From contig NZ_JAIRAU010000015.1 in NCBI RefSeq assembly GCF_020073745.1, forward strand, positions 186,001-250,000: a stretch of DNA of 64,000 nucleotides, written 5' to 3'. The position numbers were made by a program, and so were the translations under genes. Positions 16,548-26,208 of the stretch are shown here, in pieces; the stretch's first letter is position 1; each line of letters starts with the position of its first letter. The DNA comes from Nannocystis pusilla (lineage in GTDB: Bacteria; Myxococcota_A; Polyangia; Nannocystales; Nannocystaceae). The notes beneath the pieces are model-generated. The model saw only the letters and a program-made list of their open reading frames with translations. It did no database searches and was not told the DNA's origin.

Positions 16548-17909
16548 TTATGGCGAATACACGGCGAGCCAGGCATCGGCCTCGTTGGCCCCGGCGCTCA
16601 CCTTGCCGCCAGCGACGATCCGGCCTGACGGCAACACGGCGATCGCATACCCACGATCATCGCCGACGCCACCATCGATGTCCCGGCCCCAACGCAAGTC
16701 CCCGTCCGGCGCGAACTTGCACAGGCGAATGTTGACGCCGACGTTCCCAGGGCCATCTCCGATGGTGATGATGTCCCCGTGCAGGTCGATGGCGACCGCA
16801 CGCGCCACCTGGCCCGTACACCCGGTGCTCGACCAGATCGGATCTGCAGCGCTCGTGAGCCTGCGAACCGTCATCTCCTTCACGTCGTTGCCGGACCCTC
16901 CGACGACGATGTCGCCGTTCGAGTCGCGGACGAGCGAGTCAATGATACCCGCCGTCTCCGCCGTCTTTCGGACCCAGAGTGGATCTCCGCCGTTCGCAGG
17001 GAACCCGAAGATGGACTCTTCGAAGCCGTTGGTGCCCATGATGTAGCCTCCGACATAGACAGTGTCAGGTCCCACCGCGAGCCCCGGGCCGAGGGGATAC
17101 AGCGAGTTATTGGAAAAATTGATCGGGTGGTTTGCAGTCCACTTCTCGGCACCCATGGCAGAGTAGCGCCGTGCAAAGACGCCGACACCGTCGGCGGCGA
17201 CCGCCATCATACCCGCGATCACGACGTCACCGTCCCGGGTGAGCGCGATCCGGGTCGGGTAGACGTCGCCGAGATCATTCTCCCAGAGATCCTCCCAGGT
17301 GACGTCGCCCGTGTGTGTCAGGCGAGCGGTCGAGGCCTTGCGAACCTGCGTGTTGGGATCAGGACCGAGCATCGGCGTGAGGGCTCCGGCTGCGAAGATC
17401 CCGTCCGCGTTGACAGCCACGCCGAGGATGATGTCCACGGGAGCCGCGTCGTAGGTTTTCGACCAGTTCAAAGCGAGATCTTCGCTGAAGTGGGCGATCC
17501 AGCGGTCCGAATTCTGTCCCCCGCCGATGACGATGCCTGCATCACCCTCGATCGCGACGTCCCGGACCTCATCCAGGCCAGGAACACCCGACTTGTACTC
17601 CCAGAGGAGTGCCCCCGACTCGGTGCAGTCGTTGTTGCAGCCGTCACCGTCGACCATGTTCCCGTCGTCACAGGCCTCGCCGTCCTCCACGACGCCATTG
17701 GGGCAACCGGTGGTCTCGGTCGTCGGCGGAGTGGTCGACGAAGATGTCGTCGGGCCAGTCATTACCGTGGTCGTGGCAACCGTGGTGGTCGACGACTCCG
17801 TAGAACTCGCCGTGGAGGCGCTGGTCGACGAATCTCCCCCGTTCGGACTTGGGCAGGCTGTGAGCAAGCCAACGAATGCAAGAAGCGCGGAGTGGTCGAT
17901 TTTGCGCAT
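16548..17909 (-). CDS. DUF4215 lipoprotein with beta-propeller-like repeats
   Basis: A 453-residue predicted lipoprotein. The signal ends in the lipobox VGLLTAC, followed by a Ser/Thr-rich linker, one DUF4215 unit (CPNGVVEDGEACDDGNMVDG) and about seven beta-repeat units with DGDVVIAG, NGDIVVGG and SGRIVAGG loops. This is typical of a beta-propeller made of delta-60-like repeats. It should be surface-attached; the ligand is unknown. The start MRKIDHSALL is chosen because the lipoprotein signal begins there. Base composition is clearly lower in G+C than in neighbouring genes, and I saw none of the 14-bp repeats in it, so it may be a later arrival. Confidence 0.8.
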   Translation of the reverse strand: MRKIDHSALLAFVGLLTACPSPNGGDSSTSASTASSTESSTTTVATTTVMTGPTTSSSTTPPTTETTGCPNGVVEDGEACDDGNMVDGDGCNNDCTESGALLWEYKSGVPGLDEVRDVAIEGDAGIVIGGGQNSDRWIAHFSEDLALNWSKTYDAAPVDIILGVAVNADGIFAAGALTPMLGPDPNTQVRKASTARLTHTGDVTWEDLWENDLGDVYPTRIALTRDGDVVIAGMMAVAADGVGVFARRYSAMGAEKWTANHPINFSNNSLYPLGPGLAVGPDTVYVGGYIMGTNGFEESIFGFPANGGDPLWVRKTAETAGIIDSLVRDSNGDIVVGGSGNDVKEMTVRRLTSAADPIWSSTGCTGQVARAVAIDLHGDIITIGDGPGNVGVNIRLCKFAPDGDLRWGRDIDGGVGDDRGYAIAVLPSGRIVAGGKVSAGANEADAWLAVYSP

Positions 17910-17989
17910 GCGCTTTGGACCCCTGGACATCCTAGCAGACCCGGTAGTTGCAAGGGGGGCCCAGTCGCGGCGCTGAGCCGATGAACGAA

Positions 17990-18013
17990 GGGCGCGCCGG
18001 TGCCGGCGCGCCC
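17990..18013. terminator. GC-rich inverted repeat between tandem lipoprotein genes
   Basis: GGGCGCGCCGG and CCGGCGCGCCC are separated by two bases, a perfect 11-bp inverted repeat. It lies downstream of the minus-strand propeller lipoprotein gene ending at 18067 and before the next gene on that strand. It is a probable terminator without a U-tract. Confidence 0.55.
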
Positions 18014-18033
18014 TCGGGGTTCTGGTCGGAAGG

Positions 18034-18075
18034 GCATGCCCGATCGGGCATGGCCTTCGCGTCATGTCACATCGG
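18034..18075. repeat. 14-bp repeat array overlapping a stop codon
   Basis: Three units in exact 14-bp phase (18034, 18048, 18062). The first two make the palindrome CATGCCCGATCGGGCATG. The third unit contains the TGA stop and last codons of the minus-strand lipoprotein gene ending at 18067, so the repeat has been built into or selected at the gene end. Confidence 0.8.
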
Positions 18076-19554
18076 CAAGATGCTGAGCAGCTGGCCGCCG
18101 GTCATGTCCGAGTAGACGTAGTGGCTGCCGGGGACCATGACCTGCTGCATGCCGGCGACGTTGTCGGGGTCGATCTTCCAGGCCCAGCCCTCCTGATCGA
18201 CGAGCCACACGAAGTCCTCGGCGTCGACGCTGAGGCCGATCGCGGTCGAGCAGGGGTTGGTGTTGTGGTTGGCGACCAGGGTCTTGGTGGCGCGGTCGAT
18301 CTGGGCCAGCGCGCACGGGCTGTTGGAGGCGACCCACACGTGGTCCTTGTCGGCCGTGATGCCGCGGTAGCACGCGTTGGTGCCGGGCACCGAGGTGTAC
18401 TGCTCGGTGTCGGGGTCGAAGGTGCTGACCGGGCCGCTGCAGCCGGCGAACCACGGGTTGCCGTCGCCGTCGACGGTGAAGCCGTACGACTGGATGTTGA
18501 ACGGCGCGGTCCAGCGCGTCACGGTGATCGGGTTCTGGTCGGTGTTGATGCGCAGGAACTCGCCGCGCAGGCCGCCGAACCACGGGCGGAACTCGGGGTC
18601 GAGCGCGCCGCCGTAGGGGGCGTAGCCCTGGCCGTTCCAGTTGGGGACGTTGATCGTCTCCTCGATGGTGCCGGTCTCGCCGTCGATGCGGACGAAGTGG
18701 GCGACGCCGCCCGGCGCGTTGTAGCCGAGCCACACCTTGGGGTTGACGTACTTGCAGAGGTCGTAGTCCCACGTGCCCGGGGTCCAGGTGACGCCGCGCG
18801 GGCCGTTGGAGAAGCCGCCCGCGAACGGCCACTGGATGTGCCAGCGCAGACACTCGTCGACCATCCACGGCCGCACGTCGTTTTTGTTCTGCGAGGTGTC
18901 GATCATGCCGTTGCCGTTCTTGTCGACGCAGTCCTCGACGTTGGCGGCGAACATCGACGAGTTGCCGGTCTCGCGGTTGTTGACGACGACGAAGCGGCCG
19001 TCGGCGCTGACGGCGGTGCGCGACGGGCTGTTGCCGCCGGGGCCGGTGCGGTAGCGGGCGACCTCGACGAGCGTCTGCGTGTTGACCTTGGCGACGTCGC
19101 TCAGGTCCTGGCTCGGGATCCAGATGAAGCTCTTCTCGATCGGGCCCATGCCCATGCCGTCGCCCGGCTCGCACATCACCGGGTTGCCGGTGGTGCTGGT
19201 GCCGGTGGTGCCGGTGGTGCCCTCGGTGGTGGTCGTCGCCGTCGTGGTCGTGGTCGTGGTCGTCGACGGGTCAGGGCCGGTCGAGGTCGAGGTCGGCGAG
19301 ATCGTCGTCGTCGGCGAGGTCGTGCTCGTCGTCGTCGTCTCGCCGATCGAGTCGGAGCCCTGCGTGTCCGGGTCGGTCGCTGTGGCCGTGGTGGTCGGCA
19401 CGGTGCTCGCCGTGGTGCCCACCGTCGGGTCGTCGGTCGACTGCGTCATGCCGGCCGTGCCGGTGCTGTTCGCCGACCCCGAGTCACCACACGCCGAGAG
19501 CCCCACCGCCAGCGGCAGGGCGAGCCAACACTTGCCAATCCTTGTCTTCTGCAT
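18067..19554 (-). CDS. Propeller-type lipoprotein (NHL/streptogramin-lyase-like), copy 1
   Basis: A 495-residue lipoprotein with lipobox VGLSAC and a Thr/Ser/Asp-rich linker of about 110 residues. A beta-propeller-like domain follows, with repeated blocks such as YGGALDPEFRPWFGG, DGDGNPWFAGC, DHVWVASN and EDFVWLVDQEGWAWKID. It is clearly paralogous to the gene at 20935-22374, sharing DVRPW/DVKPW, GPYGG, VWVVDQ and YSDMTG. Propellers of this type bind ligands or act as virginiamycin-B-lyase-like enzymes; no activity is claimed here. The start MQKTRIG is preferred because a GGGAA site precedes it; an ATG 12 bases upstream is possible. Confidence 0.8.
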   Translation of the reverse strand: MQKTRIGKCWLALPLAVGLSACGDSGSANSTGTAGMTQSTDDPTVGTTASTVPTTTATATDPDTQGSDSIGETTTTSTTSPTTTISPTSTSTGPDPSTTTTTTTTATTTTEGTTGTTGTSTTGNPVMCEPGDGMGMGPIEKSFIWIPSQDLSDVAKVNTQTLVEVARYRTGPGGNSPSRTAVSADGRFVVVNNRETGNSSMFAANVEDCVDKNGNGMIDTSQNKNDVRPWMVDECLRWHIQWPFAGGFSNGPRGVTWTPGTWDYDLCKYVNPKVWLGYNAPGGVAHFVRIDGETGTIEETINVPNWNGQGYAPYGGALDPEFRPWFGGLRGEFLRINTDQNPITVTRWTAPFNIQSYGFTVDGDGNPWFAGCSGPVSTFDPDTEQYTSVPGTNACYRGITADKDHVWVASNSPCALAQIDRATKTLVANHNTNPCSTAIGLSVDAEDFVWLVDQEGWAWKIDPDNVAGMQQVMVPGSHYVYSDMTGGQLLSILPM

Positions 19555-19786
19555 GGTTCCCATCATGCGGAAAACGGTGTTTCATGGGTGCTCGGACCAG
19601 AGGATTGCCTGGTTGGTCGACGAGTGGATCCTCTCTGGTCGATTCCGCGCCAGCGGCGAGGACGCGCAGCGGCCTGGCGTGGAGGACATGTCTTCACGGT
19701 CAGGCTGATCGGCTCGGCGCCGGCCCGACGTCGCGATGCGGACTGCGCGTCCGCCTCCGTCCTCCTCGGGTTCGCCGCCCGGCCCG

Positions 19787-20623
19787 CTAACGGCGACGCC
19801 GCCGCCGCGCGACCAGCAGCACGAGCGCGGCCAGCCCGGTCGCTCCGGCGCCGCCGCTGTCGCAGCCGCAGCCGCCGTCGTCGTCGTTGCCGCTGTTGCC
19901 GGCAGAGTCGCCGGTCGAGCCGGGCGCGCCGGTGGTGTCGTCACCCGACACGCTCCCGGTGGTCGGATCGGGCGCGGTCGTGGGCGCGCCCGTGGTGACA
20001 TCCTCGGTGGTCCCACCGGTGGTGGTGGTCGCGTCCGTGGTGACGTCGCCGCCGGTGGTGTCGCTGCCGGTGGTGTCGAGACCGGTGGTGCCGGCGGTGG
20101 TGTCGTCGCCCGTCGTCTCGGCCGCGCCCATGAGCACGATGTCGGCGCACTGGTAGTAGAAGTCGCTGCCGCCGGCCGGCCCGAACGGGGGCTTGTCCGT
20201 CATCACCTGCAGCAGCTGCAGGGTGCACGAGTCGCAGCTCATCTCCGGGAAGGTGATCTCCTGCTCGTACATCGCCTGGGGCTCGACCTTGTCGGCGATC
20301 TCGTCGACCAGGACCGCGGGGTTCGAGTAGAAGTCGTCGTACGCGGTCGGATCGCCGAAGTCGTCCTGGCCCTCGTCGTCGAAGCTGATCCGGAAGTGCC
20401 CGGGATGCTGGACGGTCTCGGTCCAGCGGACGACGATGGTCTCGCCGCCCTGGAAGGTGTTGATGTTGGCGGTCGGCGCGTCGCCGGCCCCCTTGCCGCA
20501 CGGGCCGGCCTTCTGGTCCGGGTAACGCGGCGTCGGGTGCTGCATCTGGATGTGGGCGGCTGCCGTCCCGGCGACGAGCATCGAAGCGGCGAAGGCGAGG
20601 GCGGAGATCGTAAAGCGCTGCAT
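19787..20623 (-). CDS. SCE4755-like polysaccharide monooxygenase-like protein with sorting tail
   Basis: A 278-residue exported protein. The signal peptide ends GTAAAH, so the mature chain would begin with His (HIQMQHPTPRYPDQK). An N-terminal His is the copper-binding 'histidine brace' residue of lytic polysaccharide monooxygenases. The overall pattern (HPTPRY near the start, Cys pairs near CGKG and CDSCTLQ, then FYYQCADIVL) fits the SCE4755 family that is annotated as LPMO-like. Then comes a Thr/Asp/Gly-rich linker of about 80 residues, a CGCD motif, a hydrophobic helix and a final run of six Arg, again a myxobacterial sorting tail. It could be a surface copper enzyme acting on polymers. The family role is known only from such similarity. 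Confidence 0.8.
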   Translation of the reverse strand: MQRFTISALAFAASMLVAGTAAAHIQMQHPTPRYPDQKAGPCGKGAGDAPTANINTFQGGETIVVRWTETVQHPGHFRISFDDEGQDDFGDPTAYDDFYSNPAVLVDEIADKVEPQAMYEQEITFPEMSCDSCTLQLLQVMTDKPPFGPAGGSDFYYQCADIVLMGAAETTGDDTTAGTTGLDTTGSDTTGGDVTTDATTTTGGTTEDVTTGAPTTAPDPTTGSVSGDDTTGAPGSTGDSAGNSGNDDDGGCGCDSGGAGATGLAALVLLVARRRRRR

Positions 20624-20811
20624 GTGGATGGGGCGCAGGTCGGCGCGGCGGCGACTATAGCGAGTTCGCGGGCGCACGGCTGCGCGTGGAGATCGCTGAT
20701 CGCGGGCGAGGTCGCGCGACGAGGTCGCGCGGCCCCGCGAGGACCGGGCCGCGCGGCCGGATGCGGATCCCGCGGCGGCCGCGAGCGCAGGTGATCGACG
20801 CGGCACATGGG

Positions 20812-20881
20812 ACATGTCCAGTGCGACATGTCTCGTAATTTTGATAGCGAAGGACATGTCCTCTCCGACATGTCGTTGCGA
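20812..20881. repeat. 14-bp repeat array, five units in phase
   Basis: Units start at 20812, 20826, 20840 (degenerate, A+T-rich), 20854 and 20868, all in 14-bp phase. The degenerate middle unit keeps its length, which shows that the spacing persists after the sequence decays. The array lies upstream of the SCE4755-like gene. A related motif (GGGACAGGTTCGGAAGG) follows near 20918, beside the stop of the next gene. Confidence 0.85.
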
Positions 20882-20934
20882 CGAGCCGGTGGTGCGGCCG
20901 AGCCCAGGCTGTTCGATGGGACAGGTTCGGAAGG

Positions 20935-22374
20935 TCAGCCTTGCGGGTTGACGACCAGGTCGAGGCCGGCGCCGGTCATGTCCGAGTAGGTGTAGGGCTG
21001 GTTGAGGCCCGTGACCTGGAGGACGACCTGGTAGCTGTCGGGGTCGACCTTGTAGGCCCAGCCGCCCTGGTCGACGACCCACACGTAGCCCTCGACGTCG
21101 ATGCTGATGCCGACCGGCGTGACGGCGCCGGGCAGGGGGACGTTGGGGTTCAGGATCGTCTTGGCGACGGTGTCGACGACGACGATGCCGGCGGGGAAGC
21201 CGTTGTGGGCGATGAAGGCGCGGCCCATCTTGTCGACCTGGATCCCGCGCAGACATCCGGGCCCGGTGCCGACCTGGGTCCAGATCTGGCTGTTCGGATC
21301 GAGGTGGTAGATGACGCTGTCACAGCCGGCGACCCACAGCTCGCCGTTGGCGTCGAGCGCCATGCCGTAGTAGGAAGGGAAGCCGTTGTTGGTGAAGACG
21401 GTGACCTGCAGGGTGTCGTGGGCGATCCGGATCGCGGGGCCCGTCGACCAGCCGGTGACGAAGAAGTCGCCGTCCTTGTTGACGGCGCCGCCGTAGGGGC
21501 CCCAGCTGTTGCCGCTCCACGGCACGTCGACGGCGTCGAGGGTGTTGCCGGTGGCGCCGTCGAGCCGCTCGAAGGCGCCGAGGTTCTGCCCCTGCTTGTA
21601 GTAGCCGAACCACAGCGGCGGGTCCTTGGCCGGGCACTTGTCGGGCTGGATCTCGCCGACCCACGCGAGCGGGCGCGGGCCCTCCTGGTAGGCGAGCGGG
21701 TTGGTCGGGGTCGGGTGGTGCCACAGCACGCACTCGTCTTGACCCCAGGGCTTGACGTCGAGCGGGCCGGTCGAGGTGTCGACGACGCCGTTGCCGTTGG
21801 TGTCGGGACAGTCGTCGTGGCGCGCGGCGATCTTGGTGACGCCGCCGTTGCGGTTGGCGACCGCGGCGTCGCCGTAGAGGTTGACGGAGGTGCGGCTCGG
21901 GCCGTTGTTGGCGTCGCCCAGGCCCTCCGTGAGGGGACCGCTGACGTAGCGGCCGACCTCGACGCCGGTGAAGGTGTCGATCTTGCTGACGGTGCCCTCG
22001 ACCGAGTTGGCGATCCAGATGTAGCTGAACTCGGGCATGCCCCCGCCACCGCCACCGCCGGCGCAGCCGGTGCCACCGGGCTGATCGGGCTGGATCCCGA
22101 GGTCGAACTTGGTCTGCTCGGTGGTGCCCGTGGTCGGCGCGGCGGTGACGCTGACGGCGCCGGTGGTGGTGCCGGTCGTGGTCTGGCCGCCGCTCATCGT
22201 GCCGTCGGAGGTGGTCGGGTGCTCGGTGCCGCCGGTCGTCAGCGGCGGCACCGAGGTGGTGAGGGGGCCCGCGGTTCCGGTGGCCGTGTCGGTGCCCGCC
22301 TTGTCGTCGCCGCAGCCGACCAATGCGAGGGGAACGACGAGGCCCAGCGTGAACAGACAGGATGAGGGAGACAT
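20935..22374 (-). CDS. Propeller-type lipoprotein (NHL/streptogramin-lyase-like), copy 2
   Basis: A 479-residue lipoprotein: lipobox PLALVGC, a Thr/Gly-rich linker to about residue 85, and a Gly-rich turn (eight Gly near residue 110). A propeller-like domain follows, with YIWIANSVEGTVSKIDTF, GELWVAGC, GRAFIAHNG and EGYVWVVDQGGWAYKVD. It is a paralogue of the gene at 18067-19554, and the SCE4755-like gene sits between the two. The three may form one surface module that binds or cuts a polymer, but this is only inferred from position. The gene is divergent from the lipoprotein at 22701. Confidence 0.8.
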   Translation of the reverse strand: MSPSSCLFTLGLVVPLALVGCGDDKAGTDTATGTAGPLTTSVPPLTTGGTEHPTTSDGTMSGGQTTTGTTTGAVSVTAAPTTGTTEQTKFDLGIQPDQPGGTGCAGGGGGGGMPEFSYIWIANSVEGTVSKIDTFTGVEVGRYVSGPLTEGLGDANNGPSRTSVNLYGDAAVANRNGGVTKIAARHDDCPDTNGNGVVDTSTGPLDVKPWGQDECVLWHHPTPTNPLAYQEGPRPLAWVGEIQPDKCPAKDPPLWFGYYKQGQNLGAFERLDGATGNTLDAVDVPWSGNSWGPYGGAVNKDGDFFVTGWSTGPAIRIAHDTLQVTVFTNNGFPSYYGMALDANGELWVAGCDSVIYHLDPNSQIWTQVGTGPGCLRGIQVDKMGRAFIAHNGFPAGIVVVDTVAKTILNPNVPLPGAVTPVGISIDVEGYVWVVDQGGWAYKVDPDSYQVVLQVTGLNQPYTYSDMTGAGLDLVVNPQG

Positions 22375-22700
22375 GAAACTATGGTCTTTTGTCGCGGGAA
22401 GCGCCGCAAGCGGGCGGACGAGGGTCGTTGCGCGATGTTTGTGCGGATCCACGCGTGGTTCGTGCCCCGCCTACGGCATAACCCGGGGCCGGAAGTCTGC
22501 AAGCGAGAGGGAGCCTCGCGCCGCGGACTCGGTGAGACCGCGAGGTCGTGCCTGTCGTAAGGGGCATGTCCGATCGGTCATGCAGTCGCGCGGCGGCGCC
22601 GTGGCGCGCGCGTGTGCCCGGGTTGCGGACAGGTGCGCCGGCCTGTGGGCCGCCGCCCGGAGCGGCGCCGCCGAAGCCGCGCGGAGGGTATGGTGCCGCC
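22375..22700. promoter_or_regulatory. Divergent intergenic region with a 14-bp repeat pair
   Basis: A 326-base gap between two divergent lipoprotein genes, so it must hold both promoters. A repeat pair at 22564-22591 (GCATGTCCGATCGG then TCATGCAG) is the only structured element seen. No clear -35/-10 boxes can be assigned. Confidence 0.4.
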
Positions 22701-23837
22701 ATGAAGCCGACTTACTCGTTGCTCGTCGCCGCGCTGCTCCCCGCCTGCAACGGGGGCGCGGGCGACACCAGGGCCGACTCGTCGACCGCCACGAACATCA
22801 CGGGGGTGACCGCGTCGGGGGTCACGACCTCGACCGAGGCGACGGGCGCCGGCGAGACGGTCGGCCCGACCACCGAGGGCAGCGGCGGGGTGAGCGAGAG
22901 CGACAGCGAGACGCCGACGACGGCGGCGCCGCCGACCAGCACGAGCACGACGGCCGAGCCGACGACGGACGAGCCGGGCACTTCGACGACGACGGCCGCC
23001 ACGAACACGTCGACGACGGACACGACCGGCGAGAGCGGCACGACGGACGTGCTGGAGGAGCTGTGCCCGTGCCCCGACCTCGAGGTGCCGCTCGACGACG
23101 GCATCTTCGTGCTGTCGAAGACGGCGCAGCTGTGGAAGTACTTCCCGCAGGGCAATAACTTCGAGCTGCTGGGCCCGGCCGACTGCGGGCTGGCGCCGTC
23201 GACGTTCTCGATGGGGGTCGACCGCGAGGGCTTCGCGTGGGTGCAGTACAGCGACAAGCAGCTGCGCAAGATCGACGTCACCGACACCTCGAATTGCAGC
23301 GACCCCGGCTTCGTGCCGCTGCAGAACGGGATCAAGAACTTCGGGATGGCGTTCGTCTCGAACAGCGCGATCGACAAGTGCGACCGGATCTACGGCAACC
23401 ACTACAACGGGGTGGCGAACGGCGACATGGTCAGCGAGTTCTTCAGCGTCGACCCCGACACGCTCGCGGTGGTGCCGCACGGGCTCAGCGACTACGGGCT
23501 GGCCGAAGTGACAGGCACCGGCGACGGCCGGGCGTTCCTGTTCGCCGGGCCCGACCCGTCGCAGCTGGTCGAGGTCGACAAGGCCACCGGCGCGACCCTC
23601 GAGGTCATCCCGCTGCCGGGGGTCAAGACCGGCGGCGGCTTCGCGTTCGCGTTCTTCGGCGGCGACTTCTACTTCTTCACCGACAAGGAGTCGGACGGCA
23701 CGAGCGAGGTCACCCACCTCGACTACGACGACAGCGACGGCAACGGGGTCCAGGACCTCGAGGTCGTGGTCGAGGACGCGCCGCTGCGGATCGTCGGCGC
23801 GGGCGTGTCGACCTGCGCGCCGCTGATCCCGCAGTGA
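22701..23837 (+). CDS. Lipoprotein with Ser/Thr linker and beta-repeat domain
   Basis: A 378-residue predicted lipoprotein: lipobox AALLPAC, a linker of about 100 Thr/Ser/Gly/Glu residues, then a CPCPDLEVP segment and a beta-rich domain with DREGFAWVQYSDKQLRKID, GDGRAFLFAGP and GGFAFAFFGGDFYFFTDK. The pattern is that of a small propeller, and the same architecture as the two neighbouring lipoproteins suggests a related surface role. There is no enzyme motif. A 14-bp repeat array begins seven bases after the stop. Confidence 0.75.
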   Translation: MKPTYSLLVAALLPACNGGAGDTRADSSTATNITGVTASGVTTSTEATGAGETVGPTTEGSGGVSESDSETPTTAAPPTSTSTTAEPTTDEPGTSTTTAATNTSTTDTTGESGTTDVLEELCPCPDLEVPLDDGIFVLSKTAQLWKYFPQGNNFELLGPADCGLAPSTFSMGVDREGFAWVQYSDKQLRKIDVTDTSNCSDPGFVPLQNGIKNFGMAFVSNSAIDKCDRIYGNHYNGVANGDMVSEFFSVDPDTLAVVPHGLSDYGLAEVTGTGDGRAFLFAGPDPSQLVEVDKATGATLEVIPLPGVKTGGGFAFAFFGGDFYFFTDKESDGTSEVTHLDYDDSDGNGVQDLEVVVEDAPLRIVGAGVSTCAPLIPQ

Positions 23838-24323
23838 CGTAAGGGCATGCGCGATCGGGCATGTCCGATCGAGCATGTCCCTCGGCGAGCCAGCGGGCGC
23901 GGCCCTCGCCGCAGGCGGCGAGGCAGCGAGCGCGGCCGTACCGGCTCACGCGGCGCGTCGCGGGGCGGCGCTGCTCAACGGAGCCGCACGGGGTCCTGGC
24001 CCGGTGGCCGATCGCGTGGCCTCGGCGATCGCCGCGAGCTCGCGGCGCGAGCGGGCAGCTGCGCGAGCGAGGCCTCGGGCTTGCGGGTAAACTCGTGGCC
24101 TCGGCGGGCCGGTGATCGCTCTGGCAGAGTTCGGTCACGCGGGCCGCGGGCGCGGCTGCGCAGGAGCTTGCGCGTGGCGCGGCGTGAGCAGCAGACGCCG
24201 TTCGCCCGGGCCGACGGAACTCCAACTTCGCCACACGACGAACGGTTGAGTTTTCTTACCCCCACACGCTCCCCCGGGGTAGCCTTGCGGACGCATAACA
24301 GTCGCCGAGCGCACGAGGTACGT
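23838..24323. promoter_or_regulatory. Long leader region upstream of pckG with repeat array
   Basis: A 486-base gap without a supported gene. A three-unit 14-bp array at 23845-23886 comes first; it contains CATGCGCGATCGGGCATG- and CATGTCCGATCGAGCATG-like palindromes. The only A+T-rich patch (about 24238-24262, GGTTGAGTTTTCTTAC) is the best place for the PEP carboxykinase promoter. No ribosome-binding site stronger than ACGAGG precedes the ATG. Confidence 0.45.
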
Positions 24324-26114
24324 ATGAGCGAGACCAAGACGAGACACCAAGAGCTGCAGCGCTTCGTGGACGAGTGGACGGCGCGCTGCCGGCCGGACCG
24401 CGTCGAGTGGTGCGATGGTTCGGACGCCGAGTACGATCGCATGCTGAGCCTGCTCATCGAGAGCGGCGCGGCCATCCGCTTGAACCAGGAGAAGCGCCCC
24501 AACAGCGTCCTGGTGCGCTCGGACCCGCGCGACGTGGCGCGCGTCGAGAGCCGTACGTTCATCTGCAGCGCCTCGCGCGAGGGCGCGGGTCCGACCAACA
24601 ACTGGGAAGACCCGCTGGTGATGCGCAAGAAGCTCAACGCGCTCTACGACGGCTGCATGCGCGGGCGGACGCTGTACGTCATCCCGTTCTGCATGGGCCC
24701 GCTCGGCTCGCCGATCGCCCAGATCGGGGTCCAGCTCAGCGACTCGCCGTACGTGGTCGCGAACATGAAGATCATGACCCGCATGGGCAAGGCGGTGCTC
24801 GACGCGCTCGGCGACGACGGCCGCTTCGTCAAGGCGGTGCACTCGGTGGGTCAGCCGCTCGAGCCCGGCGACGCCGGCCCGGCGTGGCCGTGCAACCCCG
24901 AGAACACGTACATCACCCACTTCCCCGAGAAGCGCACGATCCTGTCGTTCGGCAGCGGCTACGGCGGCAACGCGCTGCTCGGCAAGAAGTGCTTCGCGCT
25001 GCGGATCGCCTCGGCGATGGCGCGCGACGAGGGCTGGCTGGCCGAGCACATGCTCATCCTCGGGGTCGAGGGCCCCGACGGCAAGAAGACCTACGTGACC
25101 GCGGCGTTCCCCAGCGCGTGCGGCAAGACCAACTTCGCCATGCTTATCCCGCCCAAGGAGATGACCGGCTGGAAGGTCACCTGCGTCGGCGACGACATCG
25201 CCTGGCTCAAGCCCGACGCCGAGGGCAACCTGCGCGCGATCAACCCCGAGGCCGGCTTCTTCGGCGTGGCCCCGGGCACGTCGATGGAGACCAACCCCAA
25301 CGCGATGATCTCGTGCTCGCGCGACTCGATCTTCACCAACGTGGCGCTGACCGACGACGGCGACGTGTGGTGGGAGGGCATGACGAAGGAGCCGCCGAAG
25401 CACCTGGTCGATTGGACAGGTAAGGACTGGACCCCGGACTGCGGCCGCAACGCGGCCCACCCGAACGCCCGCTTCACCGCGCCGGCCCGCAACTGCCCGG
25501 TCATCGACCCCGAGTGGGAGAGCCCGGCCGGCGTGCCGATCCGCGCGATCATCTTCGGCGGCCGGCGCATGAACGACGTGCCGCTGGTCTACCAGGCGTT
25601 CAACTGGTCGCACGGGGTGTACATCGGCGCGACGATGGGCTCGGAGCAGACCGCGGCGGCCGAGGGCCAGGTCGGGGCGCTGCGCCGCGATCCGATGGCG
25701 ATGCTGCCGTTCTGCGGCTACAACATGGGCGATTACTTCCGCCACTGGCTGTCGATGGCCAAGCGCGTGAAGGAGCCGCCGCGGATCTTCCACGTCAACT
25801 GGTTCCGCAAGAAGGACGGCAAGTTCATGTGGCCGGGCTACAGCCAGAACATGCGCGTGCTGCGGTGGGTGGTCGAGCGCTCGCGCGGCCAGGCCATCGG
25901 CGTCGAGTCGCCGCTCGGCTGGATCCCCCACTACCACGACATCGACTGGCGCGGCCTCGACTTCTCCGAGGCGCAGTGGGACGAGCTGATGGGCTACGCC
26001 CGCGACCGCGTCAAGAAGCAGACGCTGTCGCACGAGGAGCTGTTCCTCGAGCTGTCGGAGGCGCTGCCGAAGACGATGATCTTCGAGCGCGAGCTGCTGA
26101 TCAGCCGGCTGTGA
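24324..26114 (+). CDS. pckG: Phosphoenolpyruvate carboxykinase (GTP)
   Basis: A 596-residue GTP-type PEP carboxykinase, a normal length for the family. It converts oxaloacetate and GTP to phosphoenolpyruvate, GDP and CO2 in the cytoplasm, the first committed step of gluconeogenesis. The kinase-1a/P-loop region [16 protein letters not shown] with its reactive Cys, the kinase-2 region [11 protein letters not shown], the substrate segments FCMGPLGSP and [20 protein letters not shown], and [14 protein letters not shown] are all present. The gene stands alone with a long leader and its own terminator. A 14-bp-type motif (GATTGGACAGGTAAGG, near 25411) is inside the gene, in the WTGKDW region. Confidence 0.97.
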   Translation: MSETKTRHQELQRFVDEWTARCRPDRVEWCDGSDAEYDRMLSLLIESGAAIRLNQEKRPNSVLVRSDPRDVARVESRTFICSASREGAGPTNNWEDPLVMRKKLNALYDGCMRGRTLYVIPFCMGPLGSPIAQIGVQLSDSPYVVANMKIMTRMGKAVLDALGDDGRFVKAVHSVGQPLEPGDAGPAWPCNPENTYITHFPEKRTILSFGSGYGGNALLGKKCFALRIASAMARDEGWLAEHMLILGVEGPDGKKTYVTAAFPSACGKTNFAMLIPPKEMTGWKVTCVGDDIAWLKPDAEGNLRAINPEAGFFGVAPGTSMETNPNAMISCSRDSIFTNVALTDDGDVWWEGMTKEPPKHLVDWTGKDWTPDCGRNAAHPNARFTAPARNCPVIDPEWESPAGVPIRAIIFGGRRMNDVPLVYQAFNWSHGVYIGATMGSEQTAAAEGQVGALRRDPMAMLPFCGYNMGDYFRHWLSMAKRVKEPPRIFHVNWFRKKDGKFMWPGYSQNMRVLRWVVERSRGQAIGVESPLGWIPHYHDIDWRGLDFSEAQWDELMGYARDRVKKQTLSHEELFLELSEALPKTMIFERELLISRL

Positions 26115-26121
26115 GCGGACA

Positions 26122-26157
26122 GGGCCGTGGCCTGCGGGCCATGGCCCTTGGTTTGTG
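26122..26157 (+). terminator. Rho-independent terminator of pckG
   Basis: An 11-bp stem GGGCCGTGGCC / GGCCATGGCCC (one G-U pair in RNA) with loop TGCG, followed by TTGGTTTGTG. It starts seven bases after the pckG stop. This is the best conventional terminator in the window. Confidence 0.8.
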
Positions 26158-26166
26158 TACGAAGGG

Positions 26167-26208
26167 ACATGTCCGCGAGGGCATGTCCCTTCGCGCATGC
26201 GCGAGCGT
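26167..26208. repeat. 14-bp repeat array between pckG and the S10 peptidase gene
   Basis: Three units in phase (26167, 26181, 26195). The first two make ACATGTCCGCGAGGGCATGT. The array ends exactly at the stop codon of the minus-strand peptidase gene, between two converging genes. Confidence 0.8.
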
